Shown: positions 42,400-53,458 of the stretch, in pieces
How positions within the stretch are numbered: position 1 is the first letter of the stretch
Layout of the letters: each line of letters begins with the position of its first letter
Assembly (NCBI RefSeq): GCF_016808095.1
Contig: NC_068972.1
Location: forward strand, 5,965,001-6,029,000
Source: Vigna angularis
Taxonomy: Eukaryota > Streptophyta > Magnoliopsida > Fabales > Fabaceae
DNA length: 64,000 nt
Direction: 5' to 3'
Position numbers and translations under genes: made by a program
Notes under the pieces: model-generated
What the model saw: the letters and a program-made list of their open reading frames with translations, nothing else
Told to the model about the DNA's origin: nothing
Database searches by the model: none

Positions 42400-43348
42400 G
42401 GCGGAACCGAAATCGTTCTACCGCTCGACCTTCAATAGGAACCGAGAGGAATTTACCTCTCGGCCTTTGACATTTGTCGAGAGGGTTTTACCTCTCGACC
42501 TTCAACCTTTAACCGAGCGGGATTTACCGCTCGACCTTCAATAGGAACCGAGAGGAATTTACCTCTCGGCCTTCGACATTTGTCGAGAGGGTTTTACCTC
42601 TCGACCTTCAACCTTTAACCGAGCGGGATTTACCGCTCGACCTTCAATAGGAACCGAGAGGAATTTACCTCTCGGCCTTCGACATTTGTCGAGAGGGTTT
42701 TACCTCTCGACCTTCAACCTTTAACCGAGCGGGATTTACCGCTCGACCTTCAATAGGAACCGAGAGGAATTTACCTCTCGGCCTTCGACATTTGTCGAGA
42801 GGGTTTTACCTCTCGACCTTCAACCTTTAACCGAGCGGGATTTACCGCTCGACCTTCAATAGGAACCGAGAGGAATTTACCTCTCGGCCTTCGACATTTG
42901 TCGAGAGGGTTTTACCTCTCGACCTTCAACCTTTAACCGAGCGGGATTTACCTCTCGACCTTCAATAGGAACCGAGAGGAATTTACCTCTCGGCCTTCGA
43001 CATTTGTCGAGAGGGTTTTACCTCTCGACCTTCAACCTTTAACCGAGCGGGATTTACCGCTCGACCTTCAATAGGAACCGAGAGGAATTTACCTCTCGGC
43101 CTTCGACATTTGTCAAGAGGGTTTCACCTCTCGACCTTCAACCTTTAACCGAGCGGGATTTACCGCTCGACCTTCAATAGGAACCGAGAGGAATTTACCT
43201 CTCGGCCTTCGACATTTGTCGAGAGGGTTTTACCTCTCGACCTTCATCCTTTAACCGAGCGGGATTTACCGCTCGACCTTCAATAGGAACCGAGAGGAAT
43301 TTACCTCTCGGCCTTCGACATTTGTCGAGAGGGTTTTACCTCTCGCCC
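42400..43348. repeat. 106-bp tandem array made of hairpin modules, about nine copies
   Basis: AATAGGAACCGAGAGG recurs at 42434, 42540, 42646, 42752, 42858, 42964, 43070, 43176 and 43282, always exactly 106 bp apart. Each unit holds three palindromic modules around an A/T-rich loop: CCGAGAGG-n6-CCTCTCGG, GTCGAGAGGG-TTTTA-CCTCTCGAC and CGAGCGGG-ATTTA-CCGCTCG. Copies differ at only a handful of positions; one module near 42945-42960 has CCTCTCG instead of CCGCTCG, and one near 43114 reads TCAAGAGG. It lies between the polypurine tract and gag. Confidence 0.95.
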
Positions 43349-43690
43349 GAGGGGGATTTACCGCTCGGTCTTCGACCTAGGAGTGCTTCCTAGGGAACGG
43401 GCTTTACCGTTCGTCGTTGAGAGGGCTTTACCTCTTGCTCGAGGGGGATTTACCGCTCGGTCTTCGACCTAGGAGTGCTTCCTAGGGAACGGACTTTACC
43501 GTTCGTCTTTGAGAGGGCTTTACCTCTTGCCCGAGGGGGATTTACCGCTCGGTCTTCGACCTAGGAGTGCTTCCTAGGGAACGGGCTTTACCGTTCGTCG
43601 TTGAGAGGGTTTTACCTCTGCTATGAGCTAGGAGTGTTTCCTAGTGAACGGGATTTACCGTTCGTCGTTGAGAGGGCTTTACCTCTTTGA
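43346..43690. repeat. 92-bp tandem array made of hairpin modules, about 3.5 copies
   Basis: GGGGGATTTACCGCTCGG recurs at 43351, 43443 and 43535; a partial, altered unit follows to the end of gag. Modules per unit: CGAGGGGG-ATTTA-CCGCTCG, CCTAGGA-GTGCT-TCCTAGG, CGAACGG/CCGTTCG-type with a CTTTA loop, and GAGAGGG-CTTTA-CCTCT. The loop core TTTACC is shared with the 106-bp array although the arms differ. Confidence 0.92.
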
Positions 43691-44405
43691 CTCGTCGTGC
43701 AGTTTCCATATACCTTTTCATAAAGGCCTTCAAAGTTTCTCCCTTTTCCTGCTTAGTATTTACCAATTCTGCTGGCGTTACTTCCTGATTACGATTGGAG
43801 GCGTATTGCCTTTTAAAAAGATTTTCCACAGTGGCGAAGCAATCCACCGTGTTTGGGGGAAGAGTGTTATACCACTCTAATGCTTCGTCCTTGAGTGATA
43901 AGGAGAAGGCTCTGCACATAACCGGATCACTGTCCGTGTAGAACACCATTGCATTGGTTAAAATCCTGAGATGATTGTCGGGGTCCGTCGAGCCATCGTA
44001 CTTATCCAATACAGGAGGGTTCTTCTCTGGCATTGGAGCTTGCATGACGATCGCAGTGAAAGGGAGCAGACTGGAGGGCCGATCGGTTCGTAAGGGGGAC
44101 GGTTCCCTTCTTCCCCGATCGTTCGGGTCAGTATGCCGAGATGGCTGCTGATTACGACTTCCAGCGTTATCATTGTGTTGGTTGTTACCCCGATCGGCTG
44201 TGGACTCCGAGTGTTGAGTTGACCGCTCGACACGACCTCGTTCTGCTCTCAACATTGTAATTTCCTCTGCGTGTCGTCGCTGCATCTCCTGCTGTGCGTG
44301 CGTTTGTGCTTGTATGGTTCTGGCCTGTGCCTGTATTTGCGCCTGCATCTGCGCTATCAAATCTCTGGTGTGTTGCTCTTCCTCCATGCTCCTCGTGGTC
44401 ACCAT
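43641..44405 (-). CDS. Retrotransposon gag, C-terminally truncated
   Basis: The likely start is the ATG at 44403-44405 (MVTTRSMEEEQHTRD), 17 bp after the primer-binding region, giving 254 residues. The longer frame reaching back to 44789 runs through the LTR and is not expected to be protein. Residues about 10-65 form a Gln/Ala-rich coiled coil (AQMQAQIQAQARTIQAQ), followed by a hydrophilic Asn/Arg-rich spacer. Then comes the retrotransposon gag domain with LDKYDGSTDPDNHL, CRAFSLSLKDEALEWYNTLP and the TLKAFMKRYMETARRV block. The frame then enters the 92-bp repeat array and stops. The zinc-knuckle and all pol domains are absent. If made, this would be a capsid-like protein only. Confidence 0.85.
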   Translation of the reverse strand: MVTTRSMEEEQHTRDLIAQMQAQIQAQARTIQAQTHAQQEMQRRHAEEITMLRAERGRVERSTQHSESTADRGNNQHNDNAGSRNQQPSRHTDPNDRGRREPSPLRTDRPSSLLPFTAIVMQAPMPEKNPPVLDKYDGSTDPDNHLRILTNAMVFYTDSDPVMCRAFSLSLKDEALEWYNTLPPNTVDCFATVENLFKRQYASNRNQEVTPAELVNTKQEKGETLKAFMKRYMETARRVKEVKPSQRRTVNPVH

Positions 44406-44421
44406 TTGGGTTTGCCGCTCG

Positions 44422-44439
44422 GCCTCACGGTGGGCGCCA
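44422..44439 (-). promoter_or_regulatory. Primer-binding site of the LTR element
   Basis: On the minus strand TGGCGCCCACCGTGAGG follows three T residues after the LTR end CCGAAACA. TGG at the start matches the CCA end of a tRNA. The TGGCGCC start is common in Tat/Athila-type plant elements; I do not assign the tRNA. Confidence 0.75.
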
Positions 44440-44889
44440 AAATGTTTCGGTGGAAAGTTTTGGGACCGAGAAACTAACCTGTTGATGCGCCTGTGCCGCT
44501 CGCTCGCCTCCAAACTCCAGCTGTTGGTCGATCGGTGTTGACGCAAGCCGATCGGTCTCCTTTTGAACGAGGGTGGATGTACCTGCAAAAGGTACTCCGA
44601 CGCCCAAGTTAGGCGTGTGATTTGAAGAGCCTCGGCTCTTGGTTGAATGTTTAGTGAATGTTTATCACTACTGAGTATTGGAGAATAACGTAGAGTAAAA
44701 AATGCGTAAGTGGAACGTACCTGGTCTTTGGCCTTGGCTTTGTATTTATAATTTACCTCATGGATCTTAAGCTGTTGATATAAGCCCAATAAAATATAAA
44801 CAGAATAAAATATAAACAGATTACCTGAATATCCGGTTGGTTGTTTGTAACCGTTCGGTTCGGTTAATATTTTATACGATACACCTATA

Positions 44890-47045
44890 ATCTGTATTCT
44901 ATAACTAATTCGGAACCTATGGTCAACTTAAAGTTAATTATGTTTAGATAAAATTACTTAGAAGTTATTTAGATTTCATCTTGTTTATAAACCAACCGTA
45001 TGTTCAAAGAGAATATCCTCACATTCATGAAATATATTTGTCCAAATTTGTCTCGCATTTAATAAGTTATGATATGTTTCTCAATATTTTCTATGGTTAA
45101 TACTTTCTCTCGCTTTTCTTACTTTATTGCTATTGGATCAGATTTGCACTTTTCATGGATCCACATGTTATGGCAATGCAAAGAGCACTGTGCTCATTGG
45201 GCTTTGTTTCTTCAAGCTATTATGCATGAAGTGAAGTCTTTACAAGTGTGTGTGTGTGTATATATATATATATTAGTGTGACTTTTCTGGTGTTTATGTT
45301 TTAATGATTAATTTTTATTGAAAACTTTGATTTATCATATTTAATAATTTTTCTTCTAACTATTTAATTTTCATTTGTAAACTTAAATCTAAAATTGTAT
45401 ATTTGAATTAGTTATTTCAACGGCTTCTTGATCATATAGTGTGTACTCTCATTTTGGCTAATCTAATTTTTTCAAAAGGTTTATTTAAGGTTTTCAAAAG
45501 GTTTTTCAAAATATTTAGGCATATTTATTTGAGGTCTTAATAAATATTTTTGTTTATTAAGTACTCATAATTTTATATTTTTCATTTGAGTTTCTGTTAT
45601 TTATTTTTTCTTTTAATTAGATGATTTGAATGTTATTTTGATGGACCATCTTGATTGTTTGTCTTCACAAATTAAAACACATAAAAAAATGATAATATAG
45701 AATGATATTACAATTAATTTAAAATGACAGTTGACTTTTATTATTCTTATTAAAATTGTCTTGAATAACAAAATTGTCATATTCTTTGATAATTTCTATG
45801 TCATCACATAAAGGGTGTGTTCCTTTCAAGATATTTACTATTTGTGATAGAGTAAATAGGGTTGAACAAAATATTTACAGCCGCCCGAAATTGACAAAAC
45901 TAAAAGATAAAATTAGTGTAGGGTTCGGTTTCATTCAAATTCGGGTTATAATGAATAAAATATAGTAAAAGCAGATTTTAAAGGTTGGGTCAAAAGTTAA
46001 ATTAAAAATTTATGAATACCCAACCCGTGTAATAGTTTATCATAGATTAATGGTTGTCGATAAATTTTCAGGTAAAATGGTTATAAATGAGTAAGTTTTT
46101 ATATTTTTTCAAAATTAAAGAAAATAAAAAAAGATAATATCAAATAAATGGAAAAAATTTATGTCTCAAAATATATTATCCTTTATCGTAACCTTTACTG
46201 TATATAGCCTTTTTAAACTCCAGATATGGAAACTTCTTCCCAAAACTCCATCTACCTTCTCCTTTCCAGCAATCATCTTTCATTGCACAACACCACAACT
46301 TCAACATTCATTCCTCTTTGATTCTCTTCGTATGTGCGAGATAGAACAACACCACCGAACACTAATGCTCCACCTACCAGCCTAGGTTGTTGGAAGCACG
46401 GTTGTAACACACATCATCCATCACTACCACCTTGCATCCCTTTCAGTACCAGAGTCATCGCCAGTGCTATGAACATACCGGTCTTCCAAACATTGCATCG
46501 TCGTTGCACGTTGTTGTTGGTGTGGCTTCCGGAGGCTCGGGGTGGGAGCATGAGATTGCGAGAGGGAGAGCGAAAGAGAGCTCAGTGAGGGTTGGGTGAG
46601 ATAAAGGAATGGTAGATTTGGTAAAAATGTGTTTATGGAAGGCTACGTTGGCCGTTTCAATCCCTAAGAGGCTGTGTTCTTTGTCAAACCAAATAATCTG
46701 TTTATAATTAATCGAAAATGAAGTAAACTGAAACCAAGAAATCTAATGGTCAAATGTGGACTTTAAAACTCTGAATTCGAATTGTATTGGATTGAGTAAG
46801 TTGAATCTGGACTCTATCCAAATCAACCATTGCTCACCCCAAGAGTAAGTGGAAATAAAATGCTAGGGATTTGTGGGTAAACGAGGGAGAGTGTTGAGAT
46901 TATATCTCTCCTAAAATTACAACTTTTATTTATGATAACTAATAATTATAATAATAAAATAATAAGAAAAAGAAAAATATTTTTTTATAAAATAATGTCC
47001 AGGTTTTTGTTTTGAATTAATTTTAATTAATTATATTATTTTTTT
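44890..47045. other. Intergenic sequence with a GC-richer island
   Basis: No gene was recognised. A (TG)n(TA)n run lies at about 45246-45273. The stretch 46180-46600 is much less AT-rich than its flanks and has an 84-codon frame (46334-46588), but no domain is visible; a captured or decayed gene piece is possible. Around 45880-46030, ACAGCCGCCCG and CCCAACCCG motifs resemble hAT subterminal sequence. Confidence 0.35.
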
Positions 47046-47050
47046 ATTAA

Positions 47051-47400
47051 TGGACTAAATATGTTTTTGTTCTTTAATTTTCAATGAAAATTATAATTAG
47101 TCACTGAAACTTTGAATTAATTTAGTCCATTATTATTATAACCGCATGAATTTAATCATTTTAATTGTCATGTTTTTCTTGAGGTTTTAAACACCTTTGT
47201 CAACTAACATCGAAGATAATCAAACAACTTATGCAATTATATGAAATGTGTTTAAAATATTAAATAAACTTAACAAAATTTAATTAAAATGACTAAATCC
47301 ACATTTCTAAAGTTGATGGACTAAATTAGACCAAAATTTTAAAGATGGACTAATTCTAATTTTCATGAAAAGTTAAAAAATAAAAAATATATTTAACCCA
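47051..47400. mobile_element. MULE-related MITE, about 350 bp
   Basis: The left part reads TGGACTAAATATGTTTTTG then AATTAGTC and TTTAGTCCAT; the right part is its diverged inverse, ending ATATTTAACCCA. The ends resemble those of the MULE at 13474. No clear target duplication was found. Confidence 0.6.
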
Positions 47401-47409
47401 TTGTAATCA

Positions 47410-48165
47410 TAAGGACAAATTCTATCACTTAATTTATTAAAACAATTTTTTTAATTTCACATCCACCAAATTATTCACAAACTTTATAAATTTTACCTTC
47501 AATATGTTGTTATCATGTCGAAATCTCAAGAACACCACTTTATTCTTCATTCTTTCTCAAATTCATCCACTAAATTTTTCTTAAATTATTTTCCAAAAAG
47601 AAAGAGAACATAATAATTAAGGAATTATTCTGTCACCAAAATTAATAAAATTATTGTCCAACATATTTTTAATTAGAATAATAAAAGTAGCTAGTTGTAG
47701 CTAAAACTTTAGTTAGTGTTAAGTATCAATTTAGATTTTAAACCAACCAATTATAATTTACATACTCATACTTTTTAGTTTATAAATGATGTCTAACTTA
47801 ATTAATAAATAATTATGTTTTGTCTCTAAATTTAATTATAATTTAATAATCTTCTTGTAGTAATTATATTTATTGTATTTATTTATGTTCCATTCAAATA
47901 TAAAAAATTGTATTTATTAATTAAATTATTTGTATAATAGAACGAACTCTAATATCATATTAAATATTAAATATAGTGAAAATTGTGTACAAAATTAATC
48001 TCTATTAAATTAAATATATTCATAATATATTTTGTTTATAATAAAAGAAATATAAACTTAGTCTAAAATATATAAAATAATAATACATTAACTAAAGATA
48101 AAAAATAAATAAAAAATAAAAATAATATATTTAACCATTATAAACTATATCATAAATGATGGGAT
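47410..48165. other. AT-rich intergenic sequence before the TraB gene
   Basis: Nothing recognised apart from AT-rich sequence. A TATAAAAA box at 48173-48180 lies just after this stretch. Confidence 0.45.
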
Positions 48166-48172
48166 ATTTCGT

Positions 48173-48180
48173 GTATAAAA
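48173..48180 (+). promoter_or_regulatory. Candidate TATA box of the TraB-domain gene
   Basis: TATAAAAA lies about 190 bp before the ATG at 48361 in an AT-rich setting. Transcription start is inferred near 48205. Confidence 0.4.
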
Positions 48181-48360
48181 AACCTAAAAGAAAAATAATA
48201 AAATTTTATATTTCATAAATTAAAGTAAATAAAAAAAGTTAAAGAAGCAAAATGGGAATACCATATCAATAGCCTTCATCGAAATTCACCTCCACAAGCT
48301 GCTCTTATCGTCATCACTTGGAACGTGCTTCTCTTCCACGAAATCCACTCCTCAACTACG

Positions 48361-51300
48361 ATGAAGTCAATCTTCCCAGTTTTCAGGAGCAACCCATTTT
48401 CCCTCTCAACAACACCTCTGAAACCCTTAAAGGCTTCCGTCAAACCCCCACCCCCAGATTTTGATTACAGGAGAGAGATCTCGGAGGAGTCCAGAGCCGC
48501 CATAGCCGAATCTCACCCCGAGTTGCTGGACTTAGCCGACAATGGGAGCTTGATCTTGGTCCAGAAGAAGAGGTTTGGCCCAGTCCCGTCTTGGAGGACC
48601 GAATTCGTGGAGCCTGAATTCATTTGGCTGATAGGAACTTCCCATGTTTCCAAGGATTCGGCTATGGAGGTAGAACGCGTGGTGCGCGCTTTGAGGCCTG
48701 ATAATGTTGTTGTAGAGCTCTGCAGAAGCAGGTAACTACAACCACTATAGTTATACTCCTGCTTCACTATCTTTCATGGAAATCATTCATCGTGTCTCAA
48801 CAATTAAGGTATCTCTTGATGGGGAATGGTGTATGTGTGCCTCTGTGGGGCTGTAGTTCCACAGCTTCGGGAACCGTTTCTAGTGGCGAATTAATCATAG
48901 TTTTGTTTTGTTGTTTTCTGTAGTGTTTTTTAAATTTTAATTACATAGTGGCGTATTAGTTATCTTATAATAATGTAATTAATTTAAACACTGTAACAAC
49001 TTTTAACTGTTATGTTAAGATTCATTATTTTAAAAGACAAAATGTTAACTGTTCGAAAGTTGAAAGATCAAGACACAAAATTAATAAAGATTTAAAAATA
49101 TCATGTTCTTAAAATTCTCCATGGATGGAGAAATTATGTTGAAAAATCAGTGTCTACATGTTCATATTTATAAGAATCAAACTCTCTATAGTAATAACAC
49201 ACATAAAGAGTTACTGATGGGAATATCCGTAAAAGATTGACTACATATGAAACAAAGATCAATTTGTAAGAAATTGAGAGTGACGTATGTATTAAGTATA
49301 AATCCTCTGAGAGTAGTTGAGGGGTGAGAATCTAACATTGTGATTGATGAATCAGATGTGGAGTAAGAAAGACAAAAACAAGAGGGTGAGTGGAAAATGT
49401 ATACTACAATCGGAAGAAGAAGAGAAACGTGACAACATTACATGTACAAAAAAAGAATGATAAAATTTCGTGTCCAAAGAGAATATGGAATGAAAATGAA
49501 TAATAAAAGGTCAAGGTCACACATGAATCTGCGAACAGTTTCAAGAGATAACATAAGTATACACTATTACTGTAACTGGACTGATGTAAAACTTAACTCG
49601 ACAGATATAATATATATCTCATATTTTTCCTTTCCTCTTTCTTATCTTTTTCCAAATTCTAATGCACAGTTCTTATTTTTTATTTTCCAATTTATACTAT
49701 CCACATTGTTTATTCCACATCTTAACTTCAATTGTTACAGATCTCATTTCCAGAGCTGGGATCATGTATGTTTCCGAGGATGAAGAGCCGAGGAAACAAT
49801 TGCGTTCTAACATGTTTTCCTTGAGTGGCACTGGTTTCTTTGGAGCTGTTGGTCGTAGCATAAACCTAGGTAACTTCGCAATTGTTTATTTCTTATAATA
49901 TCTATAAAAATAACTTATTTACTATTTATCTAAATATCAGGTGGTCAAACTGCATTAGCATTACGATTACTTTTGGCTGCCTTTTCATCAAAGATTTCTT
50001 CGGATATTAATCGCCCTTTTGGTGATGAGGTAGTTTCAAAGTACTATAGAATTCTAGTACTTGGAAATAGAAGGTATTTTAATAATATCTATAATGTAGT
50101 TCCGTGCTGCTCGAAAGGCTTCCGAGGAAGTTGGAGCACAGATAGTTTTAGGAGATCGACCAATTGAAATAACGGTATGTACATTTTTTCAGATTTTCTA
50201 TCAGGCACAACTTGCATTAACAAAAAGCTTAGTGAGTACCTTAGTTTATGTTAGTTGAATGCAAAAATTATATCTTCACAATTAGGCTAACTTGATAATT
50301 AGTGAAAGACAATTCTTTAATGATACAACTAAGTATTATGTGTATACACTCATCCTCTCCCTCGATTAAACTTTGATGTATTGGTTTCAAACCACGTGAA
50401 AAAAAAAGTAAGAGAGATTTATATGATGGAGTTTATGGTTAAAAAATCATTTTCCTTGTCTATTATCTGTTTTGCAGCTTCAAAGAGCATGGAAGGCTAT
50501 GAGATGGAGTGAGAAACTAAGTTTAGTGTTATCGATTTTTCGTGGGATAGCATTTTCATCAAACATTTCTGTAAATAAGCTAAAGGTTAGTTTGTTTGAT
50601 CAAGATACTACAATTTTAGTTTATATGATTTTTTTTCCACGCTAAATCTCTAGCTTCTATATAATGATTATTAAGGAATGCAAAAAAAAAAAAGCACGTT
50701 GACTTTTGCAGAGAACTAACTATCTTACTGAAATAATATTTGAAGAACAAGAATGTCTATATGATCAATTGTATTGCCTTTGATTTCGGTTTTATAGTTT
50801 GTCGAGGGATTCACAGGCATAAGTGGTGAATCGTTTATGCATTCATTTCTTCAATTTAAATGAAAAACTGAGTCACTGCTCATGTTATGATTGGGTTGAT
50901 ATATTGAGCAATGATGGTATTGAGCAAGATAATCCGGATTATTTGAAAAACTACAGGAAGCAAATTGGGATGATGATAAATTTCAACTTTATGAGCAGCT
51001 GAGTTTTTCATATCCTTCCTTACTGTCACCTCTCATACACGAACGAGATACAGTAAGTGTTTCTTTTTCCTGTTTGACTTGCATAGTTTGAGCATCCTTT
51101 GACATGCAAATGCAAGTAAAGAATGGTGTATTATTTTTTATGCAGTATCTTGCATGGTCATTGAAGAGAAGCAAAGCTGTGAATAACAGTAAAAGGGTTG
51201 TGGGTGTGATAGGAAAAGGTCATATGAAGGGTGTAATATATGCGTTGTTATGCGATACAGGAAATTTGAGGTTTAGGGACCTTGTAGGGAAAGATTCTCG

Positions 51301-51400
51301 TAGTGGTTGGATCAGTGGCATAGTCAAGAGTTTAGTGAGGGATACAATCGTTGGTATCTTCTTATGGGCCTTATATGAATTCATAAATGGAGGAAGATAG
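48361..51400 (+). CDS. TraB-domain (TraB/PrgY-type) protein
   Basis: Seven exons, 48361-48731, 49754-49869, 49941-50029, 50100-50174, 50478-50585, 50957-51052 and 51146-51400, give 369 residues with all junctions in frame. The N-terminus (MKSIFPVFRSNPFSLSTTPL) is Ser/Thr/Pro/Lys-rich and free of acids, like a plastid or mitochondrial transit peptide. The TraB family motifs are present: IGTSHVSKDSA and VVVELCRSR in exon 1, GTGFFGAVGR in exon 2, and VIGKGHMKGV near the C-terminus. A hydrophobic segment near the end (IVGIFLWALYEF) could anchor it in a membrane. It closely follows the layout of the Arabidopsis TraB family protein. Some plant relatives act in mitochondria-ER contact and mitophagy; the biochemical role of this subgroup is not settled. 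An in-frame ATG at 48325 would add 12 residues; I prefer 48361 because it begins the transit-like sequence. Confidence 0.9.
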
Positions 51401-51459
51401 ACTGTTACTCCCTGCACCTCTCACTTTTCTCCCTACATCTTCACATTTCAAAAATATCT

Positions 51460-51710
51460 TTCTTCAATGAATTTTAAAATCTGTTGAAACTTTCAAAAAA
51501 AATTTTAACAAATTTTAAAATTTATTTAAAAAAAAAATTTCATGTCAAAATCCATTAAAGAAAAATTCTTTCAACGAATTTTGAAATTCATTAAAAAATT
51601 TTCTAAATACTTCAAAATTTGTTGAAGATTTAAAAAATTATTCAACAAATCTTAAAATTTGTTCAAGAATTTTTTCTTCAACGAATTTTGAAATTCGTTG
51701 AAATAAAAAA
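51460..51710. repeat. Cluster of palindromes behind the TraB gene
   Basis: Variants of TTCAACGAATTTTGAAATTC recur about five times in both orientations. The last copy, 51677-51702, is a perfect 12-2-12 palindrome. They start about 60 bp after the stop codon and so probably fall in or at the end of the 3'UTR. Confidence 0.75.
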
Positions 51711-51789
51711 GAAGAGGTGTAAGGTTTTTTGAAATACAAGAACAATTTTGAAATTTAAAAAAAACGTGGGAATGTAAGAAAAATTATGG

Positions 51790-53458
51790 GATGATGCATA
51801 GAGTAACACTTAAAGAACATAAATCAAGCCCAATTATATTTTTCATTTTTATTGGATTATCCAACTTTCAAAAGCAAACCACTTTGGACCACTTAGAAGA
51901 AAAAACAAAATTTATAGGTATAAAAAGAATATGGATGTACATCATACCTTTTATGGGTGTATATGCTAAAACAGTTAGTTTATATTATAGATGAAATTAT
52001 TTGATAAAGTTATTTTATTTGTGTTTGATAAGGTATTTTTTAAATAACTTTTTTTGTCCACTCATACTTTTAGAACAGATTATTTAAAAATTTTCCATTT
52101 TTGTTTTTATTGTTACACGTTTTTTTAATTATTAATTTAATATTACACTCATTTATTATTGTTTTAATTATTCAATTAGTTTTAATAAATATTTGTTTGT
52201 TTATAAATGATAACTGTTTTAAATTACAGTGAACAATAAAATATTACTTGAAATTTAATCTATATAAAAAATGGTTTATAACAATAACTAAAACATAGAA
52301 AGTTATAAGTATATAAAACATTTAACTACCTAATGTTAAAAATTATTAAATAATTAATTATGTTTTTATTTATCGTTTTGTACTTTTGGTTAGTTTTATC
52401 AAAAGCATAATTTTTCAATTTTTTTAAGATTTTTTAAACATTTAATATAAGTAAATAAACTATAAATCATTGCGTAAGTAATTAGTGGATTCTTTATAGA
52501 AAGACCAATGGGTCACAGATCACCAATAAAATAAAATATGAGTTCAATTTATAGAATAACATTATTTCTTAAAATATTAAAATAATGAAAAAAGATTTTC
52601 AACACAAAAACTTTATTTTATTGAATATTTAAATTTTATATTTACCTTTTTCTAATTAAAATATAATAGTTAGAGTTAGATATTCATAGCATTAGAATAA
52701 GTACAAAAATCCTCATGCAAAATGTTGTTTTTAATTAATTCTCTTTGTATTAAATGTAAGAAAGTGAAAAAAATCAATAAATTTGTGAAGCGTGACAAAA
52801 TCAAAGAGATCACCCATAATCAATAAAAAAAAAACAAACTTATACTCTCATTTTAATGATTCTGGTAAGCAGGATAGACGGAAACAAAAAATTAAATAAA
52901 ATATATGTTAACACAAAATTTGGAAACCTACCACTAGTTACTCGATAATTTCCTTATTGATTCTTTTATTAAAAATCAAACTTCTGAATTTAATTTTTAT
53001 AATAATTATTAAATTAAGCACATGAACACTCAAATGTCCCAATTAAATTATAATTTAACTTATTTGTATATTTTTTTTGTTAATAAATCATATGGATAGA
53101 CAAAGTTGACCAATAGACTTTACATAGATTTTATAAATAAAATGGTAAGACCAATTAGTATATATCGGAGTTAATCTCTCATATCGATGACAAGATCAAC
53201 CAATACACTTTGGACTAATCCTTAAATCGACTAACAAGATCAACTAACACACCTTTGGGTCAATCCCTACATCGATGAGTAAGATCGGCCGATTGAAAAA
53301 TAAATGTCAGATTAACATTTAGTCAATGAATCCACCAATAAACCAAATAATGTTGATTAAGGTATGATTCAGTCATAATTAGATGAGTAAAAAGGTGTAA
53401 AGGACATAACAACTATTGTAAAATAAAGATATCAAGTATGATTGTCTTACGCACATTC
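51790..53458. other. AT-rich intergenic sequence
   Basis: No gene was recognised. Around 53150-53300 phrases such as GATCAACYAAYACACTTTGG and AAGATCGGCC recur, a weak degenerate repeat. Confidence 0.4.

Larger units (their letters stand above)
41880..44883 (-). mobile_element. Complete non-autonomous LTR retrotransposon (Ty3/gypsy, Tat-like)
   Basis: It is bounded by two 441-bp LTRs, 41880-42320 and 44443-44883, that begin TG and end CA and differ at one position only (C versus T in the ACCTGGYCTTTGG block). A 5-bp duplication CCTAT flanks it (41875-41879 and 44884-44888). Orientation is minus: a primer-binding site follows the right LTR, then a gag frame, then tandem arrays, then the polypurine tract before the left LTR. 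No protease, reverse transcriptase, RNase H or integrase is present, so it needs an autonomous partner. A length of 3,004 bp compares with roughly 10 kb or more for full Tat-lineage elements. The near-identical LTRs mean a very recent insertion. Lineage call rests on gag similarity and the 3' repeat layout. Confidence 0.92.

Noticed and set aside
42400..43690. CRISPR-like regularly spaced repeats
   Set aside because: The units are contiguous with no unique spacers, lie inside an LTR retrotransposon, and the genome is plant nuclear.
44406..44789. N-terminal extension of gag back to an upstream ATG
   Set aside because: This part lies in the LTR and primer-binding site, and the same translation occurs in the other LTR (41876-42226), so it is not a protein domain.
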